A stretch of DNA of 64,000 bases, taken from the NCBI GenBank assembly GCA_010015745.1, contig ML978244.1, positions 1 to 64,000 of the forward strand. Reading direction: 5' to 3'. Shown in pieces: positions 12,158 through 24,200 of the stretch (its first letter is position 1; each line of letters begins with the position of its first letter). Under the pieces are notes generated by a model. It searched no databases, had not been told where the DNA came from, and saw only the letters and a program-made list of their open reading frames with translations. Origin of the DNA: Setomelanomma holmii. Lineage: Eukaryota > Ascomycota > Dothideomycetes > Pleosporales > Phaeosphaeriaceae. Both the position numbers and the translations under genes were made by a program.

Positions 12158-13208
12158 AGCGGGATTTTCTTTTGTAGAACGGAGTTCACTTTGCAAGACT
12201 TTGGCATGTAGGAATTGCATCTGGGCGGCGTTGATGCTTGTATGATTGTTATTTATCTACCTATCCAAACCTTCCGTCACTTCCATCTCGTGTGAGCAGG
12301 CATCTACCTACGGAGATCGACGGGAAAACATAGCGAGGTTGGAAACATATCTTCATAGAGTGCCCCATTTCACATTGCAGACTCGAAGTCAGCTTTGCAT
12401 CACAATCGCAATACAGTAGCCACCCAAGCTGGAAATTCGACCCGAAATGCAAGCCTAATGCGTTCACAGCGCCACACAGCCAGACTCTCTTCAGCTGCGT
12501 CTGCCCATCTCTTCCAACAAGCTGCATGAGGTGGTTGCAAATCCTCATTTCTGAGTGGATTGATGGGCGCGCACCGCCACCGATCGTCGTCAGCGGGTCG
12601 CGCAAGATGAAGCTTGGCGTGCTTGGCGTTGCGCTTGGGCTTGTAGCTGTCGCATGGCAACGAAACATCAAGACGACTTGTCCAAGAAGTCGATCGTGTC
12701 AATAAAGACTAGATCTTGCAGTAGCTTACCAGACAGCGCATCTTAGATCTCACAGGGTCCTCGATGATCCACTGCATCTCGATTGCGCTCCGCGTGGTTG
12801 GAAGCTGAGGAAAAACGGGCGGAGTGGACGATGTCATAACTGTCGGCTAGCGGCACTCCATCCCTGTTCTGTGTGTGGATGTGCAAGCACAACAACTTTC
12901 CTCACCTTTCGGGTCGGGACGCATTCACTTCGCCTCTGTACACGTCGCTTTGCATTTCCTGTTTGTCGCCTTGATACCCTCTTTGCATTTGTGTCATCAA
13001 TTCAAAAAAAAACGGTATAATTGCAATTGCTGCGCACAAGTCGCAAGTCAAGCTAAGCTCAGCTTACGGAGATCGAGCGCATAGCAATTGGTGAGTCGTC
13101 CTTGCTTGACTCGAGACGTTGGACTGATTGGGTGGTGTGATAGATATCCTCGACACGCTTCCCACCTTCCACGATTATCCCCGCGCATCTTGACCGCGAC
13201 TGCCCAAG
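12158..13208. other. Intergenic plus probable 5' UTR intron of the PhoD gene
   Basis: About 1 kb without a gene. A GTGAGT...GATAG segment at 13091-13143 (53 bp, CTGAT branch) is a plausible 5' UTR intron. A pyrimidine-rich leader precedes it. Confidence 0.4.
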
Positions 13209-15431
13209 ATGGCCGACATCATCCAGCCTCGCGAAGACCCCAGCGGCACCATCGGCGTTGGCAATGGACCTCAGGTTCTCAGCATGTCGGGAAACCTCGA
13301 TGTCATTTCTGGACCGCTGCTCAACTACAGACGGACCAGCAATCAGTCGACCGGACAGCCCATCTGGCATGGCAGCGTCTTGATTGTCACCACACCCGGG
13401 CGACAGACCCCTGCACTTGTGTTGTCGCCAGCAGGCGCAGTCGATGCAAGTGTTCCCGAGGCGAGTGTCAGCGTGGATACGCGGACGTTCTATGGCGAGA
13501 AGCTATACGAGGATCCGAAGAGAGCGTTCTGGCGCTTCCTTCTTGAGGTGCCATTTCAGCAATTCGAGTCGCGATGGAGATACGACATTCAGAACCTCTT
13601 CTACATCGATCAGAAGAAGTCCGAGAAGCCGCAAGTCTTCGCCATACCCTCCATTACGCAGTCGATGCGAATCATGTTCCACTCCTGCAATGGCTTTAGT
13701 GTCGGCACGGATGTGGATGCTTGGTCTGGACCTGCGCTCTGGAATGATGTGCTCCGTATGCACGCTGAGAGGCCGTTCCACGTCATGCTTGGTGGAGGCG
13801 ATCAGATCTACAACGACGGCGTGCGAGTGGACGGACCGCTGAAGGCATGGACGGCCATTGGCAACCCACACAAGCGTCGCGACTACCCGTTTGGCGAGCA
13901 GATGCGCGCGGACTGCGATGAGTACTACTTCAGCAACTATGTCAGATGGTATGGTCAAAAGCCGTTCTCGACCGCGAATGGGCAAATCCCGCAGGTCAAT
14001 ATCTGGGACGACCATGACATTATCGATGGTTTCGGCTCGTACACGGATCACTTCATGAAGTGCGCAGTCTTTAGAGGCATTGGTGGAGTGGCGCACAAGT
14101 ACTACCTCCTCTTCCAGCATCACCTTGCTCCCCCGAAGAGCACGTACACGACCGATGCGCCGAACACGACCAGTGTGGGCGAAAAGGGCACGACGCCTGC
14201 AGACCCTGTACAGCTCAAAGACACTTTTGTTATGACGAATGATGTAGGAGACCCATCGTACATTATCGGGCATAAGCCAGGACCTTACGTGGAAGAGCGA
14301 AGTCGAAGCATATACTGCCAGCTCGGTGCGCGCATTGCCTTTGCTGGCATTGACGCACGAACGGAGCGCACTCGCCACCAGATCAACTACCCTGAGACCT
14401 ACAAGCTGCTGTTCGATCGTCTCGACCAGGAGTACTCGGCGAACAAGGACCTGAAGCATCTCATACTGCTCCTTGGTGTTCCTATCGCCTACCCACGTCT
14501 GGCTTGGCTCGAGAACATCCTTCAATCGCCACTCATTGCGCCTATCAAGTTCCTGAACAAGCGGTTTGGTCTTGCTGGAGGCTTCTTCAACCAGTTTGAC
14601 GGCAAGATCGATTTGCTCGATGACTTGGACGATCACTACACGGCGCGCCAGCACAAGGCCGAGCGCCGCGAGCTCGTTCAGCTACTTCAGAGCTTTTCGA
14701 AGAAGTTCTCAGCTCGTGTTACCATTCTCGGTGGAGACGTGCATCTTGGAGCCATCGGACGATTCTACTCGAATCCCAAGCACCAGATTCCCGCCGAGCA
14801 GGATTGGCGATACATCCCCAACATCATCAGCTCTGCCATCACCAACAAGCCACCACCCCAAGCTGTTGCCAATCTCCTCGCCAGGCGCAACAAAATCCAC
14901 CACCTCGACCACGACACAGACGAGACACTCCTCGAGATCTTCGACCGGGATCCAGGCGTCAACGCCAAAGGCGAACGCGTCGCCACCAACGGTACCAACG
15001 GCCACGCCAACGGCCACCCCACCGACATCAAAATCGACAAGAAAACCAGCGACGCAAACCACGCAACCATGCCCTCGCGTAACTACGCCATCATCTGCGA
15101 ATCCCACCTCCCACCCTCCTCCACGCTGTCAGCCCCCGCGCCCGCGCCAGGTCAAGCACCCTCCATCAACGGCTCCACGCTCTCGACGCCGCCGGCCAAG
15201 AAGGATAATCCGCGCCACCCGATTCACGTTGGTGAGCAAGGCGCAGGAACGCAGCATCCTGCTGCTGGTGGACTGCAGCCTACGGGTCTGTGTGGGCCGT
15301 TTGGACTGGATGTATCACTGAGAGTCGAGATTAGTAATTCGGATCGTGAGGGGCGGACGGATGGGTATGGGTTTAGTATTCCGGCGTTGCAGATCAATGA
15401 GGGGTTGAGGGATCAGGGGACGAGGTGGTAG
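13209..15431 (+). CDS. PhoD-like metallophosphatase-domain protein (740 aa)
   Basis: One uninterrupted ORF. Metal-binding blocks of the PhoD/calcineurin-like fold are visible in order: GGGDQIYNDG near residues 195-204, WDDHDIIDGFGSY near 265-277 and ILGGDVHLGAIGRF near 506-519. The N-terminal 150 residues form a beta-rich region typical of fungal PhoD-like proteins. The tail after about residue 585 is low complexity (TNGTNGHANGH; Ala/Pro-rich) and probably disordered. There is no signal peptide, so the protein is likely cytosolic or membrane-associated. The substrate is unknown; PhoD enzymes are phosphodiesterases or phosphatases that use Fe and Ca. Confidence 0.9.
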   Translation: MADIIQPREDPSGTIGVGNGPQVLSMSGNLDVISGPLLNYRRTSNQSTGQPIWHGSVLIVTTPGRQTPALVLSPAGAVDASVPEASVSVDTRTFYGEKLYEDPKRAFWRFLLEVPFQQFESRWRYDIQNLFYIDQKKSEKPQVFAIPSITQSMRIMFHSCNGFSVGTDVDAWSGPALWNDVLRMHAERPFHVMLGGGDQIYNDGVRVDGPLKAWTAIGNPHKRRDYPFGEQMRADCDEYYFSNYVRWYGQKPFSTANGQIPQVNIWDDHDIIDGFGSYTDHFMKCAVFRGIGGVAHKYYLLFQHHLAPPKSTYTTDAPNTTSVGEKGTTPADPVQLKDTFVMTNDVGDPSYIIGHKPGPYVEERSRSIYCQLGARIAFAGIDARTERTRHQINYPETYKLLFDRLDQEYSANKDLKHLILLLGVPIAYPRLAWLENILQSPLIAPIKFLNKRFGLAGGFFNQFDGKIDLLDDLDDHYTARQHKAERRELVQLLQSFSKKFSARVTILGGDVHLGAIGRFYSNPKHQIPAEQDWRYIPNIISSAITNKPPPQAVANLLARRNKIHHLDHDTDETLLEIFDRDPGVNAKGERVATNGTNGHANGHPTDIKIDKKTSDANHATMPSRNYAIICESHLPPSSTLSAPAPAPGQAPSINGSTLSTPPAKKDNPRHPIHVGEQGAGTQHPAAGGLQPTGLCGPFGLDVSLRVEISNSDREGRTDGYGFSIPALQINEGLRDQGTRW

Positions 15432-15831
15432 GACGCGCTTTGATGAGAGAGGAAGGGATAGAGATGGGGAAGAGAGGGAAGGAGGAAGTGTAATGCAGCC
15501 ATGTGTGTTTCGGCTTATACCCTGTATTTCATTGTCTATTCTAGCTTTTCAGTCTGTAACTATTCGCGCGTTGTCGCATCTGCAGATACCTGGAAAGTCG
15601 TTTTAAATTGCTGGTTGTGACGATTGGTTGGTGCCTAGAGGCTGAAGTCTCACTTTCGCATCTACTTACCTCTCTTCTGAACACCATCACCTCGCGAATG
15701 CCACCTCCTTCTTCCTTGGCAGAACAAGAACGTCTATCTTCCAGTCACGTGTATCCTCGCCGGAATCCTTCATGGTCAATCTGAAAACACCACGCACTCG
15801 CACAATCCAACACTCTTTCGATCACACCGGC
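15432..15831. other. Intergenic
   Basis: 400 bp between the PhoD gene and the phosphatase relic. Nothing recognisable. Confidence 0.35.
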
Positions 15832-16463
15832 ATGCAGAAGGTATTCTCATCCCCAAATCCAGCTCAGATCAATCAAGTACCTGGAATATTCATCTCAGAG
15901 TCCGCATCCTCCATCTCACATCCCTTCCGCATCCAGTAGCTGATAAAAAATGGTATCACAATTCCCTCCTCACCCACCCAGCTACGCGAACATGGCATAA
16001 CGCACGTCCTATCTCTCCTCGCGTCGGGCAGCACTATCAAGATCCCTAGAGAGTTGGGATTCAGGCATGACGTTGTTGAGATAGAAGATAATCCATTCGC
16101 AGATTTACTAGGTATATTAGATGAAGCGTGTGCGTTCATCGACGCTGCTCTGCACACCCAGACGACTCAAGATATGAAGTATTGGTGCAAGAGAAGGAGT
16201 GTAGAATGCTAGTTCATTCGCTTCAGAGGATTTGTCGCTCCGCTGCTGTTGTGGTGGGATATGTGATGCGCACGCTTGGGTTGGACTGCGTCCAAGCAGT
16301 GAAAGTGGTGCAGGATGCGCGCCCGATTTTGATGGCTAATGCGGGGTTTGCGGAACAATTGGAGCTGTGGGAACGGATGGGACATGCTGTCAGAACGGAT
16401 GATGGGGAGGAGAAGGCGGTGTATAGTGGCTGGAAAATAAGGAGAGATTGGAAGAGGAATTAG
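15832..16463 (+). pseudogene. Dual-specificity phosphatase pseudogene
   Basis: The frame starting at ATG 15832 reads into a dual-specificity phosphatase: QINQVPGIFISE, then GITHVLSLLA, then VEIEDNPFADLLGILDEACA. It has a TAG at 15937-15939 (CAG-to-TAG would be C-to-T). Between about 16165 and 16205 homology shifts to another frame, which continues RSAAVVVGYVMRTLGLD and ends at 16463. The active-site loop reads HSLQRICRS where the family has HCxxGxxRS, so the catalytic Cys and the Gly are both lost. A stop, a frameshift and a dead active site together make a pseudogene. The intact-looking 111-aa ORF from 16128 is only its 3' half. Confidence 0.82.
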
Positions 16464-17341
16464 GGAGAGGTGGATATGAATAGGGAGAGAGGTAGAGGAA
16501 TGGCGAGTCTGGCGGTGAGGTTGGGAAAGAGGAGATTGGAGATGGAAAAGATGAACTGACAAGCTGAGGTCGATGTGAATGAGAGATTACCAGGCTGATT
16601 TGTGTTTCATGAATAGAGCTTGTTGCTCGTGGACGTGGCTGTTCAGCAGAGAAGATCGTGGCAATACGAGTTTCGCGATACATGGCTGGGCAACTCAGAA
16701 CCGATGGCTCCGTTGATATCGCTATATCTATGTCACATTCTAGATCTTAAAGTCAGGTCTCTGCGGTGAATAGACGTATTGTGCATCTCTGTGGTCCGTG
16801 GATACCTAGCGGTTCTCAAAATTCGTCGACTCTTAGTGACAGCGGTGATACAGCGATTTCAGAAAATGGCATAGGTACTGGATTGGGTTGATGTCGTGAT
16901 TTGCATGGCTGCTTTCGAACAGAAGTAGTGATGTGAAAGGCTTGCAGAAGCTTGAATGTCGGAGGGTGGGGTCGCACTCTAAGGCCGAAAGTAGATTGAC
17001 GACGATCGAGGCCACGCCTTGCATCTCCGCTCGCCTTTTTTCTGTAACGCCATTCGTCCTGAGGATGCATATGTCAAATAAACTGAGATTCCATCAATGT
17101 AGTAGATTCAAGCGACAATGAGCCTCACAGCCAAGACGCCATCTACAATGACTGCCGTCTGGCCAATGACGATGCGCGGATCGGTACAACCGTCAGACAG
17201 CCACCACTTCCGTCGCAGGATACCGCGGAGACGCAGCCTAGCCTGCAACTAAAAGGTCGGCAGAAATTGCGACATTCGGGCTTTGCAAGATGCAATACAT
17301 GGGCTAGAACTTGAGCATCACTAAATGGAGAAGCTCAGGTG
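16464..17341. other. Intergenic
   Basis: About 880 bp without a supported gene. Short ORFs on both strands resemble nothing known to me. Confidence 0.35.
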
Positions 17342-17349
17342 TGACGTCA
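17342..17349. promoter_or_regulatory. Palindromic CRE site (TGACGTCA)
   Basis: A perfect 8-bp cAMP-response element, the consensus site of ATF/CREB bZIP factors, lies 84 bp upstream of the next start codon and 35 bp upstream of a TATA box. The position suits stress- or nutrient-responsive control of that gene. This is inferred from motif and spacing only. Confidence 0.5.
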
Positions 17350-17383
17350 GCCTTTTAATGGAGGGTATATTGAAAGAAGATGG

Positions 17384-17392
17384 TATATAAAA
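17384..17392 (+). promoter_or_regulatory. TATA box of the DUF1254 gene
   Basis: TATATAAAA, 41 bp before the ATG. It is the clearest TATA element I noticed in the window and fits an inducible gene. Confidence 0.5.
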
Positions 17393-17432
17393 GACGAGTG
17401 TCTTCGTATGAGATCTCAATATTATTCGAAGC

Positions 17433-19158
17433 ATGATACTCACCAAATTGCTCATTGCGGCCGTCTCAGGCCATGCACTCGTCTATGCTCAAACTTTGGC
17501 CAGCAGCAGTGTACAAGTGACACAAACGCTCATCTCAGGCAGCACGTCTACACCATCCAGCACTCCAAGCGGGCCTGCCAGCATTAGTATTGACAGTAGG
17601 CCGGTTGGGACGCTGAACGCAACAGCATGGGCTTTGATCGTAAGAAGTTCTCGCCCTAATTGAAAGCATTCCTAATCGCTAGCAGTATACGTACCCGCTG
17701 TACATTTTCGGCAACTTTGCGGGATCCGTTCTAAAAAACGTCGCTGTAAACCAGATCTTCCATCAACGCACTTTGGCTTCGATTGACAGCTCCGCTGTCA
17801 TAAAGCCCAATGTCGATACCGTGTATTCGCGGGCCGTGCTCGACTTGTCGACACATGATGTTGTGTTGACAATTCCTGATATCACCGACCGCTACTGGGT
17901 GTATCCAATTTACGATCCGTGAGTGCAGCTTGCTCTACCATCAAGGACTTACTGATGACCTAGGTATGGAAACAACATTGCCGAAATTGGCATTGTGAAC
18001 AACAATACTGCAGGAGACTATCTCATCAGACGCGCGGACGACGTCAGAGGTCAGCCAGGCTACTACAACACCAGTTCCGTGGTACAGAACGTGATTTCTG
18101 ATCTGGAGGACTCTACGAAATATGCCGGAGTCGTCAACCTCCCGACTACGCATGCCACCGTCCTGATTCGGCTCCTTGTACGCGAGAACACGACTGCCGA
18201 TTTGAACATCATCCAGCGGTACCAAAACGCCTCAGCTCTTACTGAAGTGCCGCGTGCAGTGTCTTATGCACCCTCTCCGCCCACCAACTCTTCGCTTTCG
18301 AGTCTTGCGCCAAACGGCTCGTTGCTGGGCATTGATTCACCAGCCAAGCTACTCGATTTCGCCTCTCGCTTCGTCCTTTACAATCAGCCAGAGCTGATTA
18401 ATGAGCGTCAACGCGTTGTAGGAATACTCGGACAAGCCGGCGTCTACGGCGGCTCATATACACCTCCATCTGGTGTGAACCTTACCCTCGCTGCTCAGAT
18501 CGCCAATTCTTCCATCACGGCGGATATCAACCGATCGCAGAACATCCGCTACCAAACGAATGACTGGCAACTCTCCATTCAAGAGTATCAAGGCAACTAT
18601 GGCAAGAATTACGCTGGGCGTGCATATGTTGCTATTGCCGGCTACCAACAACAACGCGTTGGTCAAACTCTATACCCAGGATACAAGAGCTTAGGATTCA
18701 CAAGCCAGTTCAGCCTTGCGCCCAATACATCGTTGCTATTCACGTTCAGCGGCAAGCCACCAGTCACACTCGCCGACTACGGCTTCTGGTCATTGACCGT
18801 GTACGGCGCAAACCAGTACCTCATTCCAAACCCGATCGATCGTCCTTCGGTTAGCGACAGGACTTACACTCTGACCTACCAGGGCACTAACAGGACTGTA
18901 TACGGTCCCAACGCGAACAACGCCACGGATGGCCCGTTCCAGATCTTGCTGCAGCCAGCGGATCTGAGGCCACCGACGAATTGGACGGGGAATTGGCTCC
19001 CGGTTGCGCAGGACTTTTCGTTCATCAGTAAGTTGCATCTAACGTTGGAGCTAAATTTGTGCTAACGTAACATAGCTCGCTGGTATGTACCGCAGCCAGC
19101 TTTGACGAATGGATCGTATGTGTACCCGAAGGTGGAGACGATTCAAGCTATCGTGTAG
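17433..19158 (+). CDS. Secreted DUF1254/DUF1214-type protein (528 aa)
   Basis: Exons 17433-17639, 17686-17918, 17964-19027 and 19076-19158; the sum is 1587 nt. The first acceptor could be three bases earlier, adding a Gln. A signal peptide (MILTKLLIAAVSGHALVYAQ) is followed by a Ser/Thr-rich linker. Then come the DUF1254 block (NVDTVYSRAVLDLSTHDVVL; RYWVYPIYDPYGNN) and, near the C-terminus, the DUF1214 block (YGFWSLTVYG; PPTNWTGNWLP). There are many N-glycosylation sequons. Proteins with this domain pair are extracellular or periplasmic and of unknown reaction. CRE and TATA elements lie just upstream. Confidence 0.92.
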
Positions 19159-21157
19159 AAAGTGAGTATAGAATGTCGATGTGACACCTTCTGATGCGAA
19201 GCCCAGTGAGCCCCAGCGTAGTTTATACTAATCCTTAGAATATGAAGAAGTAAAATCGAAATACAATCACTCTAGTATGCGCGGTGGGTGCATCGTTGTT
19301 TGAGCTGTGAAGTGTGCGCTGCTGGCCTTCGTCGCATTCTTGAACATGGCTTCGTAGATTGCACACCAAACTAAACTTGCCCACGAACAAATCTTCATCA
19401 AATCACGTCTGGGTAAGACGTACATTTTCCCGTTCCTCCATCATCCTACACCTGGTACATCTCCTTCGGGGTTATGGCGCTATGCGACAAGAATAAAGGA
19501 CATACTAAAGGATTCAAAAATGTATGAATCTAGTGGTCGAGAGGTCGATACTGCAGACATGTGGTGAGGTAGTTTCGCGCACAGGTTCCTCGCAAGGTAT
19601 GTTTCCTGCCCACTGCAGATTGGTGGTGCCAAGCCGGTCGGCATGAGTGGCGCATGCCCGAAGCCCTTCAGCTTGGGACAGGCAACAGCCGTGGAACAGC
19701 CGATGCATTTTGCCGACGTCAATCCTAACCCTACCACAACACCATGTTCCCTCACAACTGCTCCTTCCTTTTTGATGTGCAGACGACCATTAGCGTCGAC
19801 ATGTGTCACATCCTAATCTGACTCTGTCGTTTCTGAACGATGGGACACATCCAAACGCGGCGACCGTCATTCGATTTGTCAATGTTCGATTTCGATTGCG
19901 CAACGCGAAGAGAAGATTTGAGGATGTTCCTGAACACAGTATCAGCGCGAGTCATGTCGCAAGTGTAGTAGGTACCCCGTTTTCTTCAGCCTCTCTTTCC
20001 CTTGTCAACACTTTCTGTTATCGACGGTTGGCTCTCCCCATTCGCAGCGTTATGAAGCTCAGCGTCAGACGGTTTGTCATAGACCTGAAGAGTTGTATAC
20101 CGCCGGTGTGCGGTGCTTCAAGTCGATCGTGGTAGACAAGGGACACCAGCAGAGCTATCAAGGTGTTTGTTGGCCTCGAGTCCAGTCTCAACCCAACAGG
20201 AAGATTTGAGAAGTCGCCTGAGCGCACTTTCGCATCGATCATGCTGACGATTGCTCGTAGAGAGGGCCAGTGTAGATCATACTACTCTTTTGTTTTGTTC
20301 TTCGGTAGCGCAATGTGCCCTCCCTTCACAGATCTCATATCCTTATAGTCTCGCAACTCTCTTTCTTTTGATGAAGATGCCATTGTCTCAGATTTCTTCC
20401 TCACGTCGCTGTCTTTCGAGCCACCTCCTCAATGTGTGTGTGTTGCGCGCGCTACTTCCAAGTTCCCACCCACTTATCGTACTGCGCCGCGGGCATAGAC
20501 CCAAGGCGGGTAATCAGCGACAAGCGCTAGATCTGGTCGCTCTCGAAATGCGCGAAGAGGTGATCATTGATGGAACGAGATCGTGATTGATTGACTGCAT
20601 CTTCGTTCTGCAATGTCAGCAAATCCCTTCTGTTTCGTGTGCAACGTGGAATCGTTGCTTACACACGGCATTGCGCCGTGCATGGGTGTGGAGCTGTATG
20701 TGCATGGGCAGCATTGGGGAGGAAGAGGAGGAGTGCAGGCAGCGGTTGAGAGGATCGCCGGCCATTGTGCGTAAGCCTCAGGAGCAAGTGCTCATGTGGC
20801 AGTGACTTGCTCTAGCTGGAGCTGAACTAGCTGCAGACAGAGGCAATCAAGCGCGATAAGCAAATGAGTCGTCTGTTGTTCCTTGCTGTCTTCACCTCAT
20901 CATCGCCGGCGCCGGCGCTGCTCTTGCAGTTGTTCCGATCCGGCTTGGCGCGCGCTGGCAGATAATAACGAATGACAACACCCTTGCCTGCTCTCTACGT
21001 CTCACCCCCTTCACTTTCCCTGGCTGGCATCTGTCGGTCATCATATAGCACAGTCTACTTGTTAGACAACCACACTCTTCCTCGACTGCGTGTTCTGCAC
21101 GTTTTGTCACCCCTCGGCCTCTTAATTGAGATCCGAGGTTTTAAGGCTCTCGAGTAA
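19159..21157. other. 2-kb intergenic region
   Basis: No gene could be supported. ORFs at 19480-19809 (-), 19803-20135 (+) and 20018-20242 (-) lack recognisable motifs. The last 1 kb is pyrimidine-rich and may hold the long leader of the helicase gene. Confidence 0.35.
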
Positions 21158-21178
21158 CGTTCGTATTCTGTACGAACG
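21158..21178. repeat. Palindrome 1 of the helicase leader
   Basis: 8-bp arms CGTTCGTA / TACGAACG around the 5-nt spacer TTCTG. Confidence 0.7.
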
Positions 21179-21202
21179 CCTCCTGGGTAACAGGTTCCTG
21201 AA

Positions 21203-21217
21203 GCGTATTCCGTACGC
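21203..21217. repeat. Palindrome 2 of the helicase leader
   Basis: 5-bp arms GCGTA / TACGC around the 5-nt spacer TTCCG. It shares the CGTA-N5-TACG core with palindromes 1 and 3. Confidence 0.65.
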
Positions 21218-21278
21218 GACAGTCCTCCCCGGTGGCTTCTGTTGATCGGAAGTTCACATAACTTTTTTCACCTTTTTT

Positions 21279-21297
21279 TTTCGTAGTCTCTACGAAA
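21279..21297. repeat. Palindrome 3, overlapping the helicase start codon
   Basis: 7-bp arms TTTCGTA / TACGAAA around the 5-nt spacer GTCTC. The last base of the right arm is the A of the start codon. The stretch before it, a T-run ending in CGTAG, could also be an intron acceptor. Confidence 0.65.
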
Positions 21298-24200
21298 TGG
21301 CTCCTCAGCCAACTTCTTCAAAGAATATCTTCGAGCAGCTCCCGTCAGGGAGTGAGGAACACACAGACGCTACAGCGTCTGCGTCTGTGGAAGACCGTGC
21401 AGCCGCTGAGGGACCACCTCAGAAGAAGAGCAAATACCACAACGCTCAACTTGACGTGTCCGACTATGAAACGGACGACGAAGACAAGATGGACCTGGGG
21501 GAAGGCGCGCCTGCACCCATCCCAGCAGCTCCGCGTTTGTACCGGGAAGGTGTTGAGCAGATTCCCGAAAATCTGAAGTTCCAGGAGTTCAGCTCCCGAC
21601 CTGACATCGATCCCTTCTCGAGCTCGCTCGCTGGCTACGATGTATCCTGTATTCACAGTGAATACTGCGGAAAGGACAAGCCCGTCCTCCCAAACCTCAA
21701 GGTCGCCAGGGAGTCGGCCATGGTGATGTTCATGGACGAAAAGAGCGGCAAGACTAGACTCGTCCAAGGCAGCATCCCAGCTGGAAAGAAGAAGGAGGAT
21801 AAGGATAAGGTTCTCATGGTATCCATAAACATGGACAGGCAGATGCCATGTGTCACACTGGAAGTCGCTCGCCCCGACTCGGACAAAGTAGTGACGTATC
21901 GCGTTTTCGCGAATTGCATTCGCCCGGCGGATCCCAACACCAGTGTCGCTGCTGGCATTTCCATGCAGACCTATACTGAGGACATGGATGAGACGGACAT
22001 CAAGGACTTCAACAAGTCTGTTGCGCGTGGACACTCTCACCTCGTTTCTTGTGCGAAGGAGAAGAACTTGATGCAGCTCACGATTAGCCTCTATCAGCCG
22101 CAGAAGCACAACCCGAGAGCCTATCAGAGCCGCCCTCTCTTCTCTGGTATCTCAGAGCTTGAGCTCAAGAACATTCGCAACAAAGACGCCGATGATAAGC
22201 TATGGCCTACGATGAGCACTTTCGAGCGCACAATTTGCTTCCTGGACCGTGCCGCCAATTTTATTGTCTTTCGACGTCTGTACTGCTCGGACTTGGCGCA
22301 ACTTGAGAAGTTCAAGAATTTCTTTGTGGGCAGCATGCATCTGTGCTCGCAATTTAGGAACTTCTGGTACTATCAGCTGCAAACGGAGACGCCAGACGCA
22401 AATGGCAAGATGAGTGCTGAGGGCAATATTTCTGGTCGCAAATGCGATCTGGAGCTCACACAGCCGCCGAGATGGATGGTCACCAAGTTCCTCGCTTACT
22501 CGGCGACACAAGGTTCTCCAGTTACCAAGGTCGACCCGCTCACGTGGGCCGCTTTCAGCGAGTTTCGTCAATATCCGTCTGTGCAGGACTATGCCTTCCT
22601 CGTCCGACTAGCGCTGGCACGCGAGCGCAATAGTCAGAGGCAGTTGATTCGCGACATGGAAGATAGCTCCAATGGCGTATGTCATTCTCGGTTCAAGTCG
22701 ATGGACGGTCTGCCTGGCGCATACTTTGCGAAGATATCCATCCCTGGCGTCGCTCCTGGAATGCGAGCAGAGCTGGTCAAGCCGGAATTGGAGACTCGCA
22801 TCAAGCTTCGCGTGGCCGGGATGGGCGGTGATGTCAAGCAGTATGAGGGCAAGATTGTCAAAGCTCCCAAGTCCGAAGATGTTGGCCCTGAGCAAGGCAA
22901 AGACTTCGACTTTGCTGCGCAAGTCTGGGGCCCGGTGTACGACTTTGGAACATCCAAATATGATGTCCAATTGCAGTTCATCGACGACAGAACAACCGTG
23001 GATCGCGGTCGCAATGCCACGGAATCGATGGTTGCCACTCAGCTAAAGCGCAAGGAAGGTGTCGACATTCCGGCCGTTATCCTCAGGGCCAAGGGCACTA
23101 TCCCAGCTAACAAGTTGAATGCGGGGCTCCAACTTCCTAAGGAGAAGATCGACGAAGCTTTAAAGCGTGTCAAGGACATCCAAGAGCTCAATCCTGGCCA
23201 AATTGACGCAGTCAAGAGCACCATGCTCTCAACTGAAGGCCTCGCTCTTATCTATAGTCCTCTCGGTACTGGAAAAACCACCGCCGTTACCGCTGCGGCC
23301 CATGAGCATGTCCGCCTAGGCGATAAGGTCATCTATACATGCGCGTCAAACAAAGCTGTAGATGCCGCTCTGTCTGCATTTCGCAAATATCAGGATGCCA
23401 CAATTCGCGCGGTTCGTTTCGTTGGCGGCCTCCAATCTTTTGAGAAGAAGCGAGATCTTGCAGCTCCTGGTGCCGACATGACCGTATTCGACGGTCTGGC
23501 GAACCCCACAATTACCGCTGCAACCAAGGCCAATCCAGACTCTATGTTTCACATCAAGCGAGAGAAGTCGATTCGCAAGTGGGCAGAGATTGAGTCACAT
23601 CGGATGCACGACAAGGCCAAAGAGTACTTCGACAATATTGGAAACACCCAGAAGCTCTCGAGTCAGAAGGCTAAGCAGAAGGCCAAGGACATCAAGATTC
23701 TCAACGAAGAGTTTACCGACTATTTCGTACAGAATGAAGTAGACATCGTGTTCACGACCTGCTCGAGTGCTTGCCATCCTACACTCAATGGCAACTTCAA
23801 GCTTGTTGCCGCTTTCATCGATGAAGCTGGTCAAGCCACCATCCCAGACACCTGCATGGCGCTTGATCCGTTCAAGGAGTCGATCAAGTGGCTTACAATG
23901 TCCGGCGATTATCAGCAACTGACCCCGGTTGTGACCACCCAGACCACGAACGAGGCGTTGTCAAGCTTAGCGGACTCGCTGTTCCGACAGCTCCTCACCG
24001 ATCCCGACTCGCCCTACACACCTATCATGCTCACGCGACAATATCGTAAACATCCGGACCTCATTCGCTGGCCTAACAAGATGTTCTACGAGGGCAAACT
24101 CGAGACCGACGATATTGCCACGAAGGACACTCCTGAGTCTCGGACCGCGCGGAGATTCTTCGACCAGCTTGGCAAGGGCAAGAAGAACCTGAATAGTCGG

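Noticed and set aside
13503..14654. 383-aa antisense ORF inside the PhoD gene
   Set aside because: It is a long shadow frame caused by codon bias of the real gene on the other strand.
16128..16463. 111-aa ORF as an independent gene
   Set aside because: It is the 3' half of the phosphatase relic and lacks the catalytic Cys; the 5' half lies just upstream in another frame.
19480..20242. Three ORFs of 74-110 aa in the long intergenic region
   Set aside because: They overlap on opposite strands and show no motif, signal peptide or splice logic.
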